A DNA stretch of 53,869 bases from Chlamydia trachomatis. Its GTDB lineage: Bacteria; Chlamydiota; Chlamydiia; Chlamydiales; 2-12-FULL-49-11. The stretch covers positions 1 through 53,869 of the forward strand of contig CAMAXK010000009.1 of the NCBI GenBank assembly GCA_945862365.1. Reading direction: 5' to 3'. The notes beneath the pieces were generated by a model that was not told the DNA's origin, made no database searches, and saw only the letters and a program-made list of their open reading frames with translations. Numbering within the stretch: position 1 is the stretch's first letter; each line of letters opens with the position of its first letter. Shown here piece by piece: positions 41,749 through 50,762 of this stretch. The position numbers and the translations under genes were made by a program.

Positions 41749-43665
41749 TTATCGTCGACCATAATCTAGTTCTGTCACATATGGCACTTTTTTTGGAAGG
41801 TTTTTTAATTTAGGAGTTATTCTTTTTGCCACAGTATAATCTCTAAGTACTGGATCAAGATGACGAATATCTACTGGAAGAAAAGATATCACAGGTTCAT
41901 CTAAATGAGGGTCAAAGGTAGCAATGGTCGTTTTTAAAAAATCAGCATCATTTCGTTTTGGAAATTGAGGTTTATAGTGCGAACCTCTAAATTCATCTCT
42001 AACTAAGGCAGCCTTTGCCATAGCTAAAGCAACTTCCAACATATAAGGAAATTGCATAGCAAATTGCAACGATTGATTTAAATGATGCCCCTTATCATCT
42101 AATGTAATGTTTTTAGCTCTTGCTCGAATCTCTTTAATCTTTGCAATAGCTTCCTTTAACCCAGCATTACTTCTTACAACAGTAACATTTGAAACCATAA
42201 TTGCGGCAAGCTCATCATGGAGCTTATGAATATTTTCTCCCCCGTTTCTTTCCAAAATTGTTTGTTTAAGAGCAAGTTCATGGGCAACAGCTTCTTCAAA
42301 AATATCTTCTGAGACCACTTTACTTTTTGAAGAGATATCCTCAATATAAAAATTCATTTCATTTGCCGCTACCATTCCACCAAAGACACATGATAAAAGA
42401 GAATTTGCTCCAAGTCTATTAGCTCCATGATATTGAAATTCACATTCCCCTGCTGCAAATAATCCTGTTAGATTAGTCATATGTCTGTATCTCTTAAATC
42501 TATCCTCATCACCAGTTGCAGGCCAATCTATCCACATGCCCCCCATCGTATAATGGACGGCAGGGAAAATTTTCATCGGCACTTTGCGTGGATCCTCTCC
42601 TGTAAATTTTTTATAGATATCTAAAATGGACTCAAGTTTATGCATAGTCTTTTCATCTAAATGAGTTAAATCAAGATATACTTGCTTTTTCCCATCAATA
42701 CCAAGACCTGCCTCTTCCACCACTTTAATAATAAAACGAGAAGCCACATCACGAGGAACAAGATTTCCAAAAGATGGGAATAGCTCTTCTAGAAAATACC
42801 AGGGTTTTCCTGTTATTCCACATTGGACATAGTTTCCATCTGGCCCTTCTATACTTTTAGAACTATCTCCATAGACCCAAACTCTTCCCCCTTCCCCTCT
42901 TGCAGACTCACTCATCAAACGAAGTTTATCATCTCCAGGAATGGCAGTTGGATGAATTTGAATAAATTCAGGATTTGCTATCCTTACCCCCTGACAAAAA
43001 GCACGTCCATTTGCAGCTCCGGTACAAATTGTTGAATTGGTTGAATACTTAAATATTACCCCATTTCCCCCTGTTGCAAGTAGTACAGCATCTGCTTTTA
43101 ACGCCATCATCTGAGAGGTCCTAAGATCCATCATTACTATCCCGCGAGCAATCTTATGATCATCAAAAATTGTACGCATGTACTCATGATGTTCATATTT
43201 TTTCACAAGACCTGAAACTTCGTATCGACGCACTTGCTCATCTAATGCGTAAAGTAACTGTTGACCAGTGGAGGCACCTGCAAATGCGGTACGTTTATAA
43301 AGTGTTCCCCCAAATCGTCTAAAATCAAGCTGACCATCTGCACGTCTATTAAAAGGAACTCCAATGCGGTCAAACATTCTAATAATTGCAGGTCCATTAT
43401 AACACATCTCTAAAACAGGCGGTTGATCTGCTAAAAAATCCCCACCTTTTATCGTATCATAGGTGTGTATATCAGCAGAGTCCATCTCACCCATCAAGTT
43501 GATTGCAACATTAATCCCACCTTGAGCACAAACTGAATGAGAACGCTTTACATTAGTAAGACTGATAAGCTCAACCTCACATCCAAGTTCTGCCAATTTC
43601 ATTGTCGCTGAAAGACCTGCAAGGCCTCCTCCTACAACAATCACCTTTTTTCTATTTTCACTCAT
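41749..43665 (-). CDS. sdhA: Succinate dehydrogenase flavoprotein subunit
   Basis: A 638-residue FAD enzyme oxidising succinate to fumarate in the chlamydial partial TCA cycle. It has the FAD motif VVGGGLAGLSATMKL, the covalent-FAD histidine in KRSHSVCAQGG, the active-site HPTAIPGDD and ESARGEGG segments, and GECEFQYHGANRLGANSLLSC near the C-terminal half. The form resembles the Bacillus/epsilon-type (SdhCAB) enzyme. The sdhC stop codon immediately precedes its ATG (TAAATG). Confidence 0.96.
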   Translation of the reverse strand: MSENRKKVIVVGGGLAGLSATMKLAELGCEVELISLTNVKRSHSVCAQGGINVAINLMGEMDSADIHTYDTIKGGDFLADQPPVLEMCYNGPAIIRMFDRIGVPFNRRADGQLDFRRFGGTLYKRTAFAGASTGQQLLYALDEQVRRYEVSGLVKKYEHHEYMRTIFDDHKIARGIVMMDLRTSQMMALKADAVLLATGGNGVIFKYSTNSTICTGAANGRAFCQGVRIANPEFIQIHPTAIPGDDKLRLMSESARGEGGRVWVYGDSSKSIEGPDGNYVQCGITGKPWYFLEELFPSFGNLVPRDVASRFIIKVVEEAGLGIDGKKQVYLDLTHLDEKTMHKLESILDIYKKFTGEDPRKVPMKIFPAVHYTMGGMWIDWPATGDEDRFKRYRHMTNLTGLFAAGECEFQYHGANRLGANSLLSCVFGGMVAANEMNFYIEDISSKSKVVSEDIFEEAVAHELALKQTILERNGGENIHKLHDELAAIMVSNVTVVRSNAGLKEAIAKIKEIRARAKNITLDDKGHHLNQSLQFAMQFPYMLEVALAMAKAALVRDEFRGSHYKPQFPKRNDADFLKTTIATFDPHLDEPVISFLPVDIRHLDPVLRDYTVAKRITPKLKNLPKKVPYVTELDYGRR

Positions 43666-44688
43666 TTAATTAAAGTACCCCGCAGAGAAAAAATAACTTC
43701 CCCAAATAGATAACATCCCTAATGCTGCTAAAATAAATGCAAGCCCATAAGCAAAATTTACCCAAGAAGTTTGAGCCTTTTTAGAAAGAAGCAATCCCCA
43801 AGTCACACAAAACGTCCAAAAGCCATTACAGCCATGCATTACAGAGGCAAGAACAAATAAGGTGTAAATAGCGCACATCCATAAACTTTGAAAGGCTTGT
43901 CTTACATTTAACAAAATCAAATCAGCTGATTTTCTTGAACCAACAATTACCTCATCTTTGTTTAACTTAAAATGAGTTAAGCCACCAACAAAGTTTACTT
44001 TCTCATTATAAGCGTTGATATTTTTATAAAGTTCATTCATCTCTTGATTATAAACATCTTTTTGTAAATTCTTTGACTTATTGATTTCTTCAAACCGTTG
44101 ATCTACTAAAGTGATTTTTGATTTCATGTAAGATAGCACTTCTTTTTCAGTCTCAATTGCTTTTGCATCATAAATAACTACACCTAATTGATCACAAACT
44201 TTATACAACCCAGCATCTACAGTATATTTTCCAAAAGCTTGCGAATAATTCCCCATAGAAATTTTCACAGGGTACATAATAAATCTCATTTGTACTACAT
44301 GACAAATCAGACCGACTAATATTATCCATGAAGTGATTCTTTGCATTGAATAGGCTTTATTTCTTTCCTTCTTTAAAGAAGGGGTTTTTCCTCCATGACT
44401 TACTACGTTTGATTTTGAAGTCATTAAATATCTAATGCCCCAAAAAATATGTACAGCCATAGGAATACCGAGCAAAACAAACTCTATAATAGGCAAATAT
44501 GGAAGACTATGCAAAAACCCTACGCTAGTAACAAACCACTGAGCCTTAGTTCCAAAGAAAATTGCAGCCTGAGAATTTGTGAACAAATGTTCCATGAGAA
44601 ACAGTAAAAACCAAAGACCAGTAAGAGAATGAAGTCTTCTCCAAACAAATGCTCTAGGTACAGAGCGTGTTGAAATTGCTGCTGTCAT
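43666..44688 (-). CDS. sdhC: Succinate dehydrogenase cytochrome b subunit with inserted domain
   Basis: Five-helix diheme b558-type membrane anchor, 340 residues. Helices lie near 22-40, 65-90, 117-138, 268-290 and 308-335, and conserved histidines (H20, H34, H80, H130, H285) are candidate heme or quinone ligands. Residues about 140-262 form a charged, coiled-coil-prone insertion between helices 3 and 4, making the protein much longer than the B. subtilis form of about 200 residues. AAAGGGG precedes the ATG. First gene of the operon. Confidence 0.92.
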   Translation of the reverse strand: MTAAISTRSVPRAFVWRRLHSLTGLWFLLFLMEHLFTNSQAAIFFGTKAQWFVTSVGFLHSLPYLPIIEFVLLGIPMAVHIFWGIRYLMTSKSNVVSHGGKTPSLKKERNKAYSMQRITSWIILVGLICHVVQMRFIMYPVKISMGNYSQAFGKYTVDAGLYKVCDQLGVVIYDAKAIETEKEVLSYMKSKITLVDQRFEEINKSKNLQKDVYNQEMNELYKNINAYNEKVNFVGGLTHFKLNKDEVIVGSRKSADLILLNVRQAFQSLWMCAIYTLFVLASVMHGCNGFWTFCVTWGLLLSKKAQTSWVNFAYGLAFILAALGMLSIWGSYFFSAGYFN

Positions 44689-44720
44689 AAAATGCCCCTT
44701 TAGTAGGTAGGAATTTTTAC

Positions 44721-44749
44721 ATTCTAATCAAAAAGTTTTTTGTATTCAA
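44721..44749 (-). promoter_or_regulatory. Promoter of sdhCAB
   Basis: Read on the minus strand: TTGAAT at 44749-44744, a 17-base spacer and TAGAAT at 44726-44721, about 32 bases before the sdhC ATG. It lies between the tatD stop and sdhC. Confidence 0.6.
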
Positions 44750-44758
44750 CAAAAGCTT

Positions 44759-45541
44759 TTATAGATTAAACACCTTACATCCATTTTCAAAAGTTTGATC
44801 ACACACCTGCTCAAAAGAGCGATTCTGTAATAAGGCTATCATTTCAGCTGTCATTTTTATAAATGAAGGTTCATTTGGTCTTCCTCTAAACCCTTGAGGG
44901 GCAAGCCATGGCGAATCTGTTTCAATGAGCAATTTATCCGCTGGTATTTCTTTTACGACCTCTTGTAATTCAATTGATTTTTTAAAAGTAACAATACCGC
45001 TAATAGAAAGATACCAACCAAGGGCAAGGGCCTCTTCTGCCTGCTTTAATGTACCTGTAAAACAATGGATAATCCCTTTAAATGAGGGAAACTCTTTGGC
45101 AATTGTATATAAATCTTTAAATGCCTCATCTCCACGAACATGAAAAATTAAGGGTAAATTTGTCCTTACCCCAAGGTCAATATAGTTTCTACAGTACTTT
45201 CTTTGAGAAGGCTTATTATCTGGGATTATAAAATCATCAAACCCTGTTTCACCAACTGCAATAATTTTTCTCTCAAGAGCTGCTTGTTCAATTCTTGCAA
45301 AATTTTCATCTGCATGATCTGCTGCATCGTGTGGAGTGGTTGCTGCTGCATTTTTGATTAAATCAGGGTATGCTTGTTCTAAAAGAAGCCCTTTTTCCAA
45401 CTCATTGGAGTTAGTGCAAATATTAATAATTTTTGATATCAAGCTACTTTGTGCCCGCATAATTGCCCCATCGGCATCCATCGGAAAGTCCTCTGAGTTA
45501 AGATGAGCATGGGAATCCATAATACGTAGCTGTTTATTCAT
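44759..45541 (-). CDS. tatD: TatD-family metal-dependent deoxyribonuclease (YcfH-like)
   Basis: A TIM-barrel metallohydrolase of 260 residues. Metal and active-site residues are visible in DSHAHLNS, VGETGFDDF, LIFHVRG, HCFTG and ETDSPWL. Members degrade DNA or act in DNA repair and oxidative-stress responses. It ends 70 bases upstream of sdhC on the same strand, as CT594 to CT593. AAAAGGG lies about 8 bases before the ATG. It is divergent from exbB. Confidence 0.94.
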   Translation of the reverse strand: MNKQLRIMDSHAHLNSEDFPMDADGAIMRAQSSLISKIINICTNSNELEKGLLLEQAYPDLIKNAAATTPHDAADHADENFARIEQAALERKIIAVGETGFDDFIIPDNKPSQRKYCRNYIDLGVRTNLPLIFHVRGDEAFKDLYTIAKEFPSFKGIIHCFTGTLKQAEEALALGWYLSISGIVTFKKSIELQEVVKEIPADKLLIETDSPWLAPQGFRGRPNEPSFIKMTAEMIALLQNRSFEQVCDQTFENGCKVFNL

Positions 45542-45602
45542 TATAATAACCCTTTTCTAAGAAAAATGATTTCTATAGTATGTAATAAAGGAGAATTATT
45601 CA

Positions 45603-46295
45603 ATGGGCATTTTTTATACATCGTTTGAGGGTTCTGATTTTTTCGGAAAACTTATTTTCATTATGTTATTTGCATTATCTGTGATTAGTTGGACTGTACT
45701 TATTCGGAAAATTCTACTGATCAAAGCTGTAAAAGCAAAAGGCGCTGAAGCCTTATCAAGTCTTAACAGTCAAGATTTGTCAGCATTACTTTTTGCAATA
45801 GATCCCTCCATCAATGAAAATCCATTTTCACGGGTTTTGTATTCTATATCTTCTAAAACATCGCAGATTTTACATAAAAATCACCACTTTCAAGAAGAGA
45901 GAAAAACCTACCTTTCTCAAAGAGATATGCAAGCAATCGATGATTTTTCCTCTATGACTATTTATCAAGAAATCAAAGATTTAGGCTCAGATCTATTTAT
46001 TTTATCAACGGTTGTCACTTTAGCCCCCTTTCTTGGAATTTTAGGTACTGTTTGGGGTATTTTAATTTGTTTAGGTGAGCTACAAAAAAGTGGGGGCGGT
46101 TCTAATTCTATCGTCTTAGAAGGGCTCTCCACTGCCCTTGCAACAACTGTTCTAGGTCTTTTAATCGCAATCCCAGCGCTGATTTCCTACAATTACTTAA
46201 AAAATGCAATCGCAACTATCGGAAGTGACATGGAAGGGCTTTCTGTAAAGGTGTTATCTGAATTAGAACTACAATATAGAACTGTTGAGGCTTAA
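45603..46295 (+). CDS. exbB: TolQ/ExbB-type proton channel subunit
   Basis: A 230-residue MotA/TolQ/ExbB protein with three membrane helices, about 14-35, 133-158 and 175-198, and the conserved TVVTLAPFLGILGTVWGI and LEGLSTALATTVLGLLIAIPALI segments. With ExbD it converts the proton gradient into movement of a TolA/TonB partner. AAGGAG lies 8 bases before the ATG. It heads a six-gene Tol-Pal-like operon (CT596-CT601 order). Confidence 0.94.
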   Translation: MGIFYTSFEGSDFFGKLIFIMLFALSVISWTVLIRKILLIKAVKAKGAEALSSLNSQDLSALLFAIDPSINENPFSRVLYSISSKTSQILHKNHHFQEERKTYLSQRDMQAIDDFSSMTIYQEIKDLGSDLFILSTVVTLAPFLGILGTVWGILICLGELQKSGGGSNSIVLEGLSTALATTVLGLLIAIPALISYNYLKNAIATIGSDMEGLSVKVLSELELQYRTVEA

Positions 46296-46717
46296 TGAGA
46301 CGACGTTATATACCAGGTATATCAGAAGAGGGAGAGCTTTTAAATCTAACCCCTTTATTAGATGTATTATTTGTAGTTTTGATGTTGTTTATTCTCATTG
46401 CCCCTATTATGCATTTAGATCGAATCAATTTAGCTAAAAGCTCCTCAAAAACTCTCACACCTTCTGCTATGAATGAAAAAGAAGCGTTAAATATCACCTT
46501 AGATAAAAATGGCCATCTATCCATTGGAAGCAAACTCATAGAAAAAGAAACTCTTAGAGTTCTTCTAACACAGATCCACAAAACAAGTAAAGAAACCATT
46601 CCTAGATTATTTGTAGATATGGGAGCCTCCTTTGGGGCATTTACAGAAGCAAAAGACTTAATAGAAAACTGCGGATTTCCCCAGCTAGATGTGGTTGTTA
46701 AAAGTAAGCATTCATGA
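46295..46717 (+). CDS. exbD: TolR/ExbD-type proton channel subunit
   Basis: A 140-residue protein with one N-terminal membrane helix (about 21-41) carrying the proton-binding aspartate Asp23 in NLTPLLDVLFVVLM, followed by a periplasmic domain. It overlaps exbB by one base (TAATG) and the next gene by ATGA, so the three are translationally coupled. Confidence 0.94.
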   Translation: MRRRYIPGISEEGELLNLTPLLDVLFVVLMLFILIAPIMHLDRINLAKSSSKTLTPSAMNEKEALNITLDKNGHLSIGSKLIEKETLRVLLTQIHKTSKETIPRLFVDMGASFGAFTEAKDLIENCGFPQLDVVVKSKHS

Positions 46718-47343
46718 GTAAATCCATTTTTCTACCACTATTTATTTCGCTTTGTCACATCCCTTTTTTTCTCATTGAAGTACATTCAAATAGTCACAAA
46801 CCCCCAAAAAAAGAAAAAATTGTTGTAAACACAATACATCTTATTGAAGAACCTACATTTACTACATCTATTTCACAATTAGCACCATCTGTTATTCATG
46901 AGCCTTTGCCTCCTACAAAAGCACCCACCCCACCTCCTAAAAAAAATATCGCAAAAATTTCTAAAAAAACTATCCAAAAATCAATAGGCAAAACGCTTAA
47001 TAAAAAACAACCTGCTAAAAAAACAAGCCCTACTACTTCCCTTAAAAAAGGCAATGAGAATAAATTCGGAAAAAATGATGCAGTAAAGAGTGAATCGGAA
47101 TATACTAAGTATTTAGGGCAAATTACTGAGCTACTGCAGCAGCATTTAACTCTTCCTGAATCTGGAAAAGTAAAGCTTGTAATCACCTTAGAACCAAATG
47201 GAAAAGTTGTGAAAATTCGCTCTTTATTATCAGAAAGTGAAGCAAATCTCAACTATCTACTAAAAAATATTAAGGAGATTACCTTTCCTACTTACACTAA
47301 AAAAGAAGATAGAATTTTTACCATAGTATTTTGTGATGAATAA
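46714..47343 (+). CDS. TonB/TolA-like periplasm-spanning protein (CT598-type)
   Basis: A 209-residue protein with an N-terminal hydrophobic anchor (SIFLPLFISLCHIPFFLI), a Pro- and Lys-rich linker at about 65-125 (PPTKAPTPPPKK, KKTIQKSIGK) and a C-terminal domain (about 130-209) with a TonB/TolA-like beta-alpha-beta pattern (VKLVITLEPNGKVVKI, ITFPTY). It probably transmits energy from ExbBD to the envelope. It overlaps exbD by 4 bases and tolB by 8. TonB versus TolA role cannot be separated. Confidence 0.82.
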   Translation: MSKSIFLPLFISLCHIPFFLIEVHSNSHKPPKKEKIVVNTIHLIEEPTFTTSISQLAPSVIHEPLPPTKAPTPPPKKNIAKISKKTIQKSIGKTLNKKQPAKKTSPTTSLKKGNENKFGKNDAVKSESEYTKYLGQITELLQQHLTLPESGKVKLVITLEPNGKVVKIRSLLSESEANLNYLLKNIKEITFPTYTKKEDRIFTIVFCDE

Positions 47344-48682
47344 ATTTAACTTAAATCTCATACTCTTAGCATTTACAATCGCTCTTTTTGGAACTGAGAT
47401 TGAAATATCTCTACCGACAAAAGATCGACAATCTACTATTTATATTGCCACAGCAAAATCCTCTGAACATGAATTAGATAATCTGGTCAATTATGTAATT
47501 TCAGAAGATTTTATATTAGATGGCAGAGGGAAGATGTTTGAAAAAACCACCACTTTTTTGACTTTTGAAAAAACAAAAGGGGAAAAGCTATACAGCGATG
47601 AAATCTGGCATAAAAATAAAATTGATTACGTTATTTTCCCTGACGTTTCTGATAAGAAATTAACAATCAATCTTTTTAATGTCAGAAAATCAACCATTAA
47701 AACCTTATCTGAAATACAATTAGGCAGTAGCAGAGATAAAAACGTACATATTCTCCATAAAGCCTCTGATTTTTTAATGCAGCAAATTTATGGCTCCCCT
47801 GGTATTGCCTCTAAAAGAATCCTTTATTCATTCAAGCCCTACAGAAAAGAGGTAGATGAGACAACATCAAGCTGGACATCTGAAATTTATGAGACCGACT
47901 ATCTAGGGATTGTTAATAGACAAGTAACAAATGAGCATAGCTACCTTATCAATCCTGAATTTACTAAAAACGGAAGCAGATCTCCTCATTATGAGTTTGT
48001 TTATGTAACTTATAAGCTAGGGGTGCCTCAAATTTATCTTGGCAAAAGCGACGGCAGTGCTGCAAAACCATTAATAAAGTTATGCGGCAATCAACTTTTA
48101 CCAAAAGTGTCATTTGACGGAAATTATATCTGCTTTATTTCCGATGCTACAGGTAAATCAGATGTTTTTATACAAAAAATTGATAAAGACAATCAAGCAA
48201 TTGGCAAGCCGATCCAAGTTTATTCAGGTACTGGACAAACCTCTGCATCTCCCTCTTTAAGTCCAGATAACAAGCTTATGGCTTTTGTAAGCGATAAAAC
48301 AGGTGATGCAAAAGTCTATATTGCAAATATAGAAGAAACCCTTGCCACTAGAAAGCCTGCTCAACTTGAAAGGGTAAAATCTCCTTGCTCAGAGTGCACA
48401 GCTCCCTCTTTTTCTTCCGATGGAACAAAGATCGTTTTTTCAGGAAAGATAAATGGGCGACGACAAATCTGGCTTTATGATATAAGGCAGAAAAAGGCCC
48501 AGCAATTAACTACAGGGCCTGAAGATAAAGAAAACCCATGTTTTGGAAGCGATGGTAGACACATTTTATATAACACTACTTCCCCTACAACAGAGCTTTT
48601 TCTCTTGTCGCTTGATCAAAATAAAGTTAGGAAATTGACAAAAGGTTCAGGAGAAAAACATTATCCGGCCTTTGAAAAATAA
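47336..48682 (+). CDS. tolB: Tol-Pal system beta-propeller protein TolB
   Basis: A 448-residue periplasmic protein with a signal peptide (FNLNLILLAFTIALFGT), an N-terminal alpha/beta domain and a six-bladed beta-propeller of PD40/WD40-like units (SPSLSPDNKLMAFVSDKTG, APSFSSDGTKIVFSGK, NPCFGSDGRHILYN). TolB binds Pal and TolA. The ATG at 47336 is used; a GTG one codon earlier is less likely. It lies 9 bases upstream of pal. Confidence 0.94.
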   Translation: MNKFNLNLILLAFTIALFGTEIEISLPTKDRQSTIYIATAKSSEHELDNLVNYVISEDFILDGRGKMFEKTTTFLTFEKTKGEKLYSDEIWHKNKIDYVIFPDVSDKKLTINLFNVRKSTIKTLSEIQLGSSRDKNVHILHKASDFLMQQIYGSPGIASKRILYSFKPYRKEVDETTSSWTSEIYETDYLGIVNRQVTNEHSYLINPEFTKNGSRSPHYEFVYVTYKLGVPQIYLGKSDGSAAKPLIKLCGNQLLPKVSFDGNYICFISDATGKSDVFIQKIDKDNQAIGKPIQVYSGTGQTSASPSLSPDNKLMAFVSDKTGDAKVYIANIEETLATRKPAQLERVKSPCSECTAPSFSSDGTKIVFSGKINGRRQIWLYDIRQKKAQQLTTGPEDKENPCFGSDGRHILYNTTSPTTELFLLSLDQNKVRKLTKGSGEKHYPAFEK

Positions 48683-48691
48683 AGGAAAATT

Positions 48692-49378
48692 ATGAAAAAA
48701 TCGATCCTACTATCATTTACCTCATTGCTACTTTGTACCTCTTGTACAAACACAGTGGCTATTCTCTCCAAAAAGGCCTCTGATTTTGGCGTTTTTTTAA
48801 AATCAAGGGCGTTAACTTATTTAGAAGGCGATCTAAATGAAAATAAAGCTGCTTATACCTCGGCTGAATTTTTTGGTGCAGCAAATGAAGAATTTATCCC
48901 CTTAGATGAAACGGAGGTTAATGGAGCAATTGCTTACACCTCTACCCCACAACCTACTTTTACACCCGGAACAAATGATAGCTTAATTCCTGGCATTGAT
49001 ATGTTTAAAGACCCAAAAGATGTTGCCGGAGGTATCTTTCAAAAAATCTATTTTGATACTGATCAATATACCCCAAATTCAACTGAAGCTAAACAAACAC
49101 TTCATAAAATTGCTAATTATTTAAAAAAGCACCCTAAAACCTACGTTTTTGTAGAAGGTCACTGTGATAAAAGGGCTTCAGAAAGTTATAACCAAGCACT
49201 TGGCACAAAACGATCCGGTACCATTCGTAACATACTGGTCAATTATGGGGTTAATCCAAATCAACTCTTTAGCATCTCCTATGGTAAGGAAAAGCCTGTA
49301 GCTCTTGGAAATACCAATAGCGACTTTGCAAAAAATCGAAGGGTCGCCTTTAAGATCTACTCAAAAAATGAAAAATAG
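48692..49378 (+). CDS. pal: Peptidoglycan-associated lipoprotein Pal
   Basis: A 228-residue lipoprotein: signal MKKSILLSFTSLLLC and lipobox CTSC with the acylated residue at Cys18, an acidic linker, then an OmpA C-terminal domain (about 110-226) with IYFDTDQYTPN, VFVEGHCDKRAS and NRRVAFKI. Chlamydiae make little peptidoglycan, but Pal still tethers the outer membrane during division. AAGGAA precedes the ATG. Confidence 0.95.
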   Translation: MKKSILLSFTSLLLCTSCTNTVAILSKKASDFGVFLKSRALTYLEGDLNENKAAYTSAEFFGAANEEFIPLDETEVNGAIAYTSTPQPTFTPGTNDSLIPGIDMFKDPKDVAGGIFQKIYFDTDQYTPNSTEAKQTLHKIANYLKKHPKTYVFVEGHCDKRASESYNQALGTKRSGTIRNILVNYGVNPNQLFSISYGKEKPVALGNTNSDFAKNRRVAFKIYSKNEK

Positions 49379-49386
49379 GACACTTT

Positions 49387-49845
49387 ATGAACCATCGACA
49401 AGCTATCCAATTCTTTAATATTGCTCTATTTTTAACTTTTTCAGGATGCATGGGAAATAGCCCTAAAGTTACCTCTTCTGGTCAAAATGATGTAATGATT
49501 CATCAACTACGTGTGGAACTAGAGGAAATTAAACACCATATTCATACCACAGTGATGCAAATGAATATTTTAACCAATAAGATGATTAATTCTGAGGATA
49601 AAATGTTTGAGTTAAAGCAGCGCGATCTAATCGTTCAAAAGCAAACATTGGAAAGCAACCAAGAGCTTCTTGCCAAACTAGAGAAAAAGCTTGAACAAAT
49701 CATTGAGACAGATGAGCAAAAGGCCCAAGCTATTAAAAGATTGGAAGATGATGTAAAAATTCAAGCAAAAGCCCTCCATCAAAATAAAAAGAAAATTCAT
49801 GAGATTGAAAAACAAACTCTTTCTTTAAAGCACAGTGGTACATAA
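49387..49845 (+). CDS. Coiled-coil lipoprotein (YbgF/CpoB N-domain-like)
   Basis: A 152-residue protein with a lipoprotein signal (FFNIALFLTFSGC, Cys21) followed by an almost continuous coiled coil from about 35 to 148, rich in Glu, Lys and Gln. The position after pal fits YbgF/CpoB, whose N-terminus is a trimeric coiled coil, but the TPR half is missing. In C. trachomatis the slot holds CT601, a different type as I recall. AGGA lies 7 bases before the ATG. Confidence 0.7.
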   Translation: MNHRQAIQFFNIALFLTFSGCMGNSPKVTSSGQNDVMIHQLRVELEEIKHHIHTTVMQMNILTNKMINSEDKMFELKQRDLIVQKQTLESNQELLAKLEKKLEQIIETDEQKAQAIKRLEDDVKIQAKALHQNKKKIHEIEKQTLSLKHSGT

Positions 49846-49851
49846 ATTTCC

Positions 49852-49880
49852 TTGTAAATAAATTCCTAAATGTGTAAAAT
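49852..49880 (+). promoter_or_regulatory. Promoter of the response-regulator gene
   Basis: TTGTAA at 49852-49857, a 17-base spacer and TAAAAT at 49875-49880, with a start near 49887 and GAGAAAGGAA before the ATG at 49916. Confidence 0.6.
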
Positions 49881-49915
49881 TCTTTTCAACAATTATTTTC
49901 CGAGAAAGGAACACT

Positions 49916-50647
49916 ATGGCACAAAGAAAAAGAATTTTATTAATAGAAGACGAAGAAGATATAGCATCATTAATCAAACTTCAAGCCGAAATCTCAGGCT
50001 ATCAACTTCATGTTGAAGTAGATGGTATCAATGGATTACGTGCAGTTGAAAGAGAAAAGCCTGATTTGGTAATCTTAGATATCATGTTACCAGGTCAAAA
50101 TGGTTTTGATGTATGCAGAAAGATTAAAGGTAACTCTGAACTTAGAGGCATCCCTTTAATTATTTTATCTGCGAAAAATGATGAGATTGACCTTCTCCTT
50201 GGTCTTGAGCTTGGCGCAGACGATTATATTGAAAAGCCATTTTCTCCAAAAGTTCTCATGTCAAGAATTAAAGCTATTTTAAGAAGAAATAGAGAGACAG
50301 AAAAACCAACAAAAAATATTACTTTTGGTGAGTTTACTCTTGAAGTGGACAGATACCTTTTAAGAAAAAATGATAATGTGATTCCAATCACCCTTTCTGA
50401 ATTTGGAATCTTAAAAAGACTTCTTCAAAATAGAGGCAAGGTTCTTACAAGAAATCAACTCCTAGATGATATTCATAATGATGATTCTTTTGTAGTTGAT
50501 AGAAATATTGATGTGCATATTGCTTCATTAAGAAGAAAGCTTGGACCAAATTTTAAATGGGTTGATACTGTTCGTGGCATCGGCTACCGATTCAAGTTAG
50601 ATCTATCTGACGAACCTGCTCTTTCTGAAGAACTTGTTACTTCTTAA
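49916..50647 (+). CDS. OmpR/PhoB-family response regulator
   Basis: A 243-residue two-domain regulator. The receiver (1-120) keeps the acidic pair in LLIEDEED, phospho-acceptor Asp55 in LVILDIMLPG, the Thr/Ser of IILSAK and Lys107 in EKPFSP. The winged-helix output (about 135-235) has LSEFGILKRLLQNRGKVLTRNQLL and a DNA-contact helix VDRNIDVHIASLRRKL followed by DTVRGIGYRF. All key residues are intact, unlike chlamydial ChxR, which lacks conserved receiver residues. No histidine kinase is adjacent. It is a single-gene unit with its own promoter and terminator. Confidence 0.92.
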   Translation: MAQRKRILLIEDEEDIASLIKLQAEISGYQLHVEVDGINGLRAVEREKPDLVILDIMLPGQNGFDVCRKIKGNSELRGIPLIILSAKNDEIDLLLGLELGADDYIEKPFSPKVLMSRIKAILRRNRETEKPTKNITFGEFTLEVDRYLLRKNDNVIPITLSEFGILKRLLQNRGKVLTRNQLLDDIHNDDSFVVDRNIDVHIASLRRKLGPNFKWVDTVRGIGYRFKLDLSDEPALSEELVTS

Positions 50648-50655
50648 CTCAATTC

Positions 50656-50686
50656 AAAAGGTCTAATTAATTTAGACCTTTTTTTT
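50656..50686 (+). terminator. Rho-independent terminator after the response regulator
   Basis: AAAAGGTCTAA pairs with TTAGACCTTTT around a short AT loop, and the right arm runs into a stretch of ten T. This is the clearest intrinsic terminator in the window, 9 bases beyond the stop codon. Confidence 0.9.
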
Positions 50687-50712
50687 ATCCAAAGATATCC
50701 CTTGTAAAGATA

Positions 50713-50741
50713 TTGTTAATTTCATATATGAAAATTATATA
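50713..50741 (+). promoter_or_regulatory. Promoter with palindromic spacer for the 50763 gene
   Basis: TTGTTA at 50713-50718, a 17-base spacer and TATATA at 50736-50741; a TATAAT at 50740-50745 overlaps it. A perfect 14-base palindrome TTTCATATATGAAA (50720-50733) fills most of the spacer. Confidence 0.45.
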
Positions 50742-50762
50742 TAATTAACTTTTTGGATAGCT

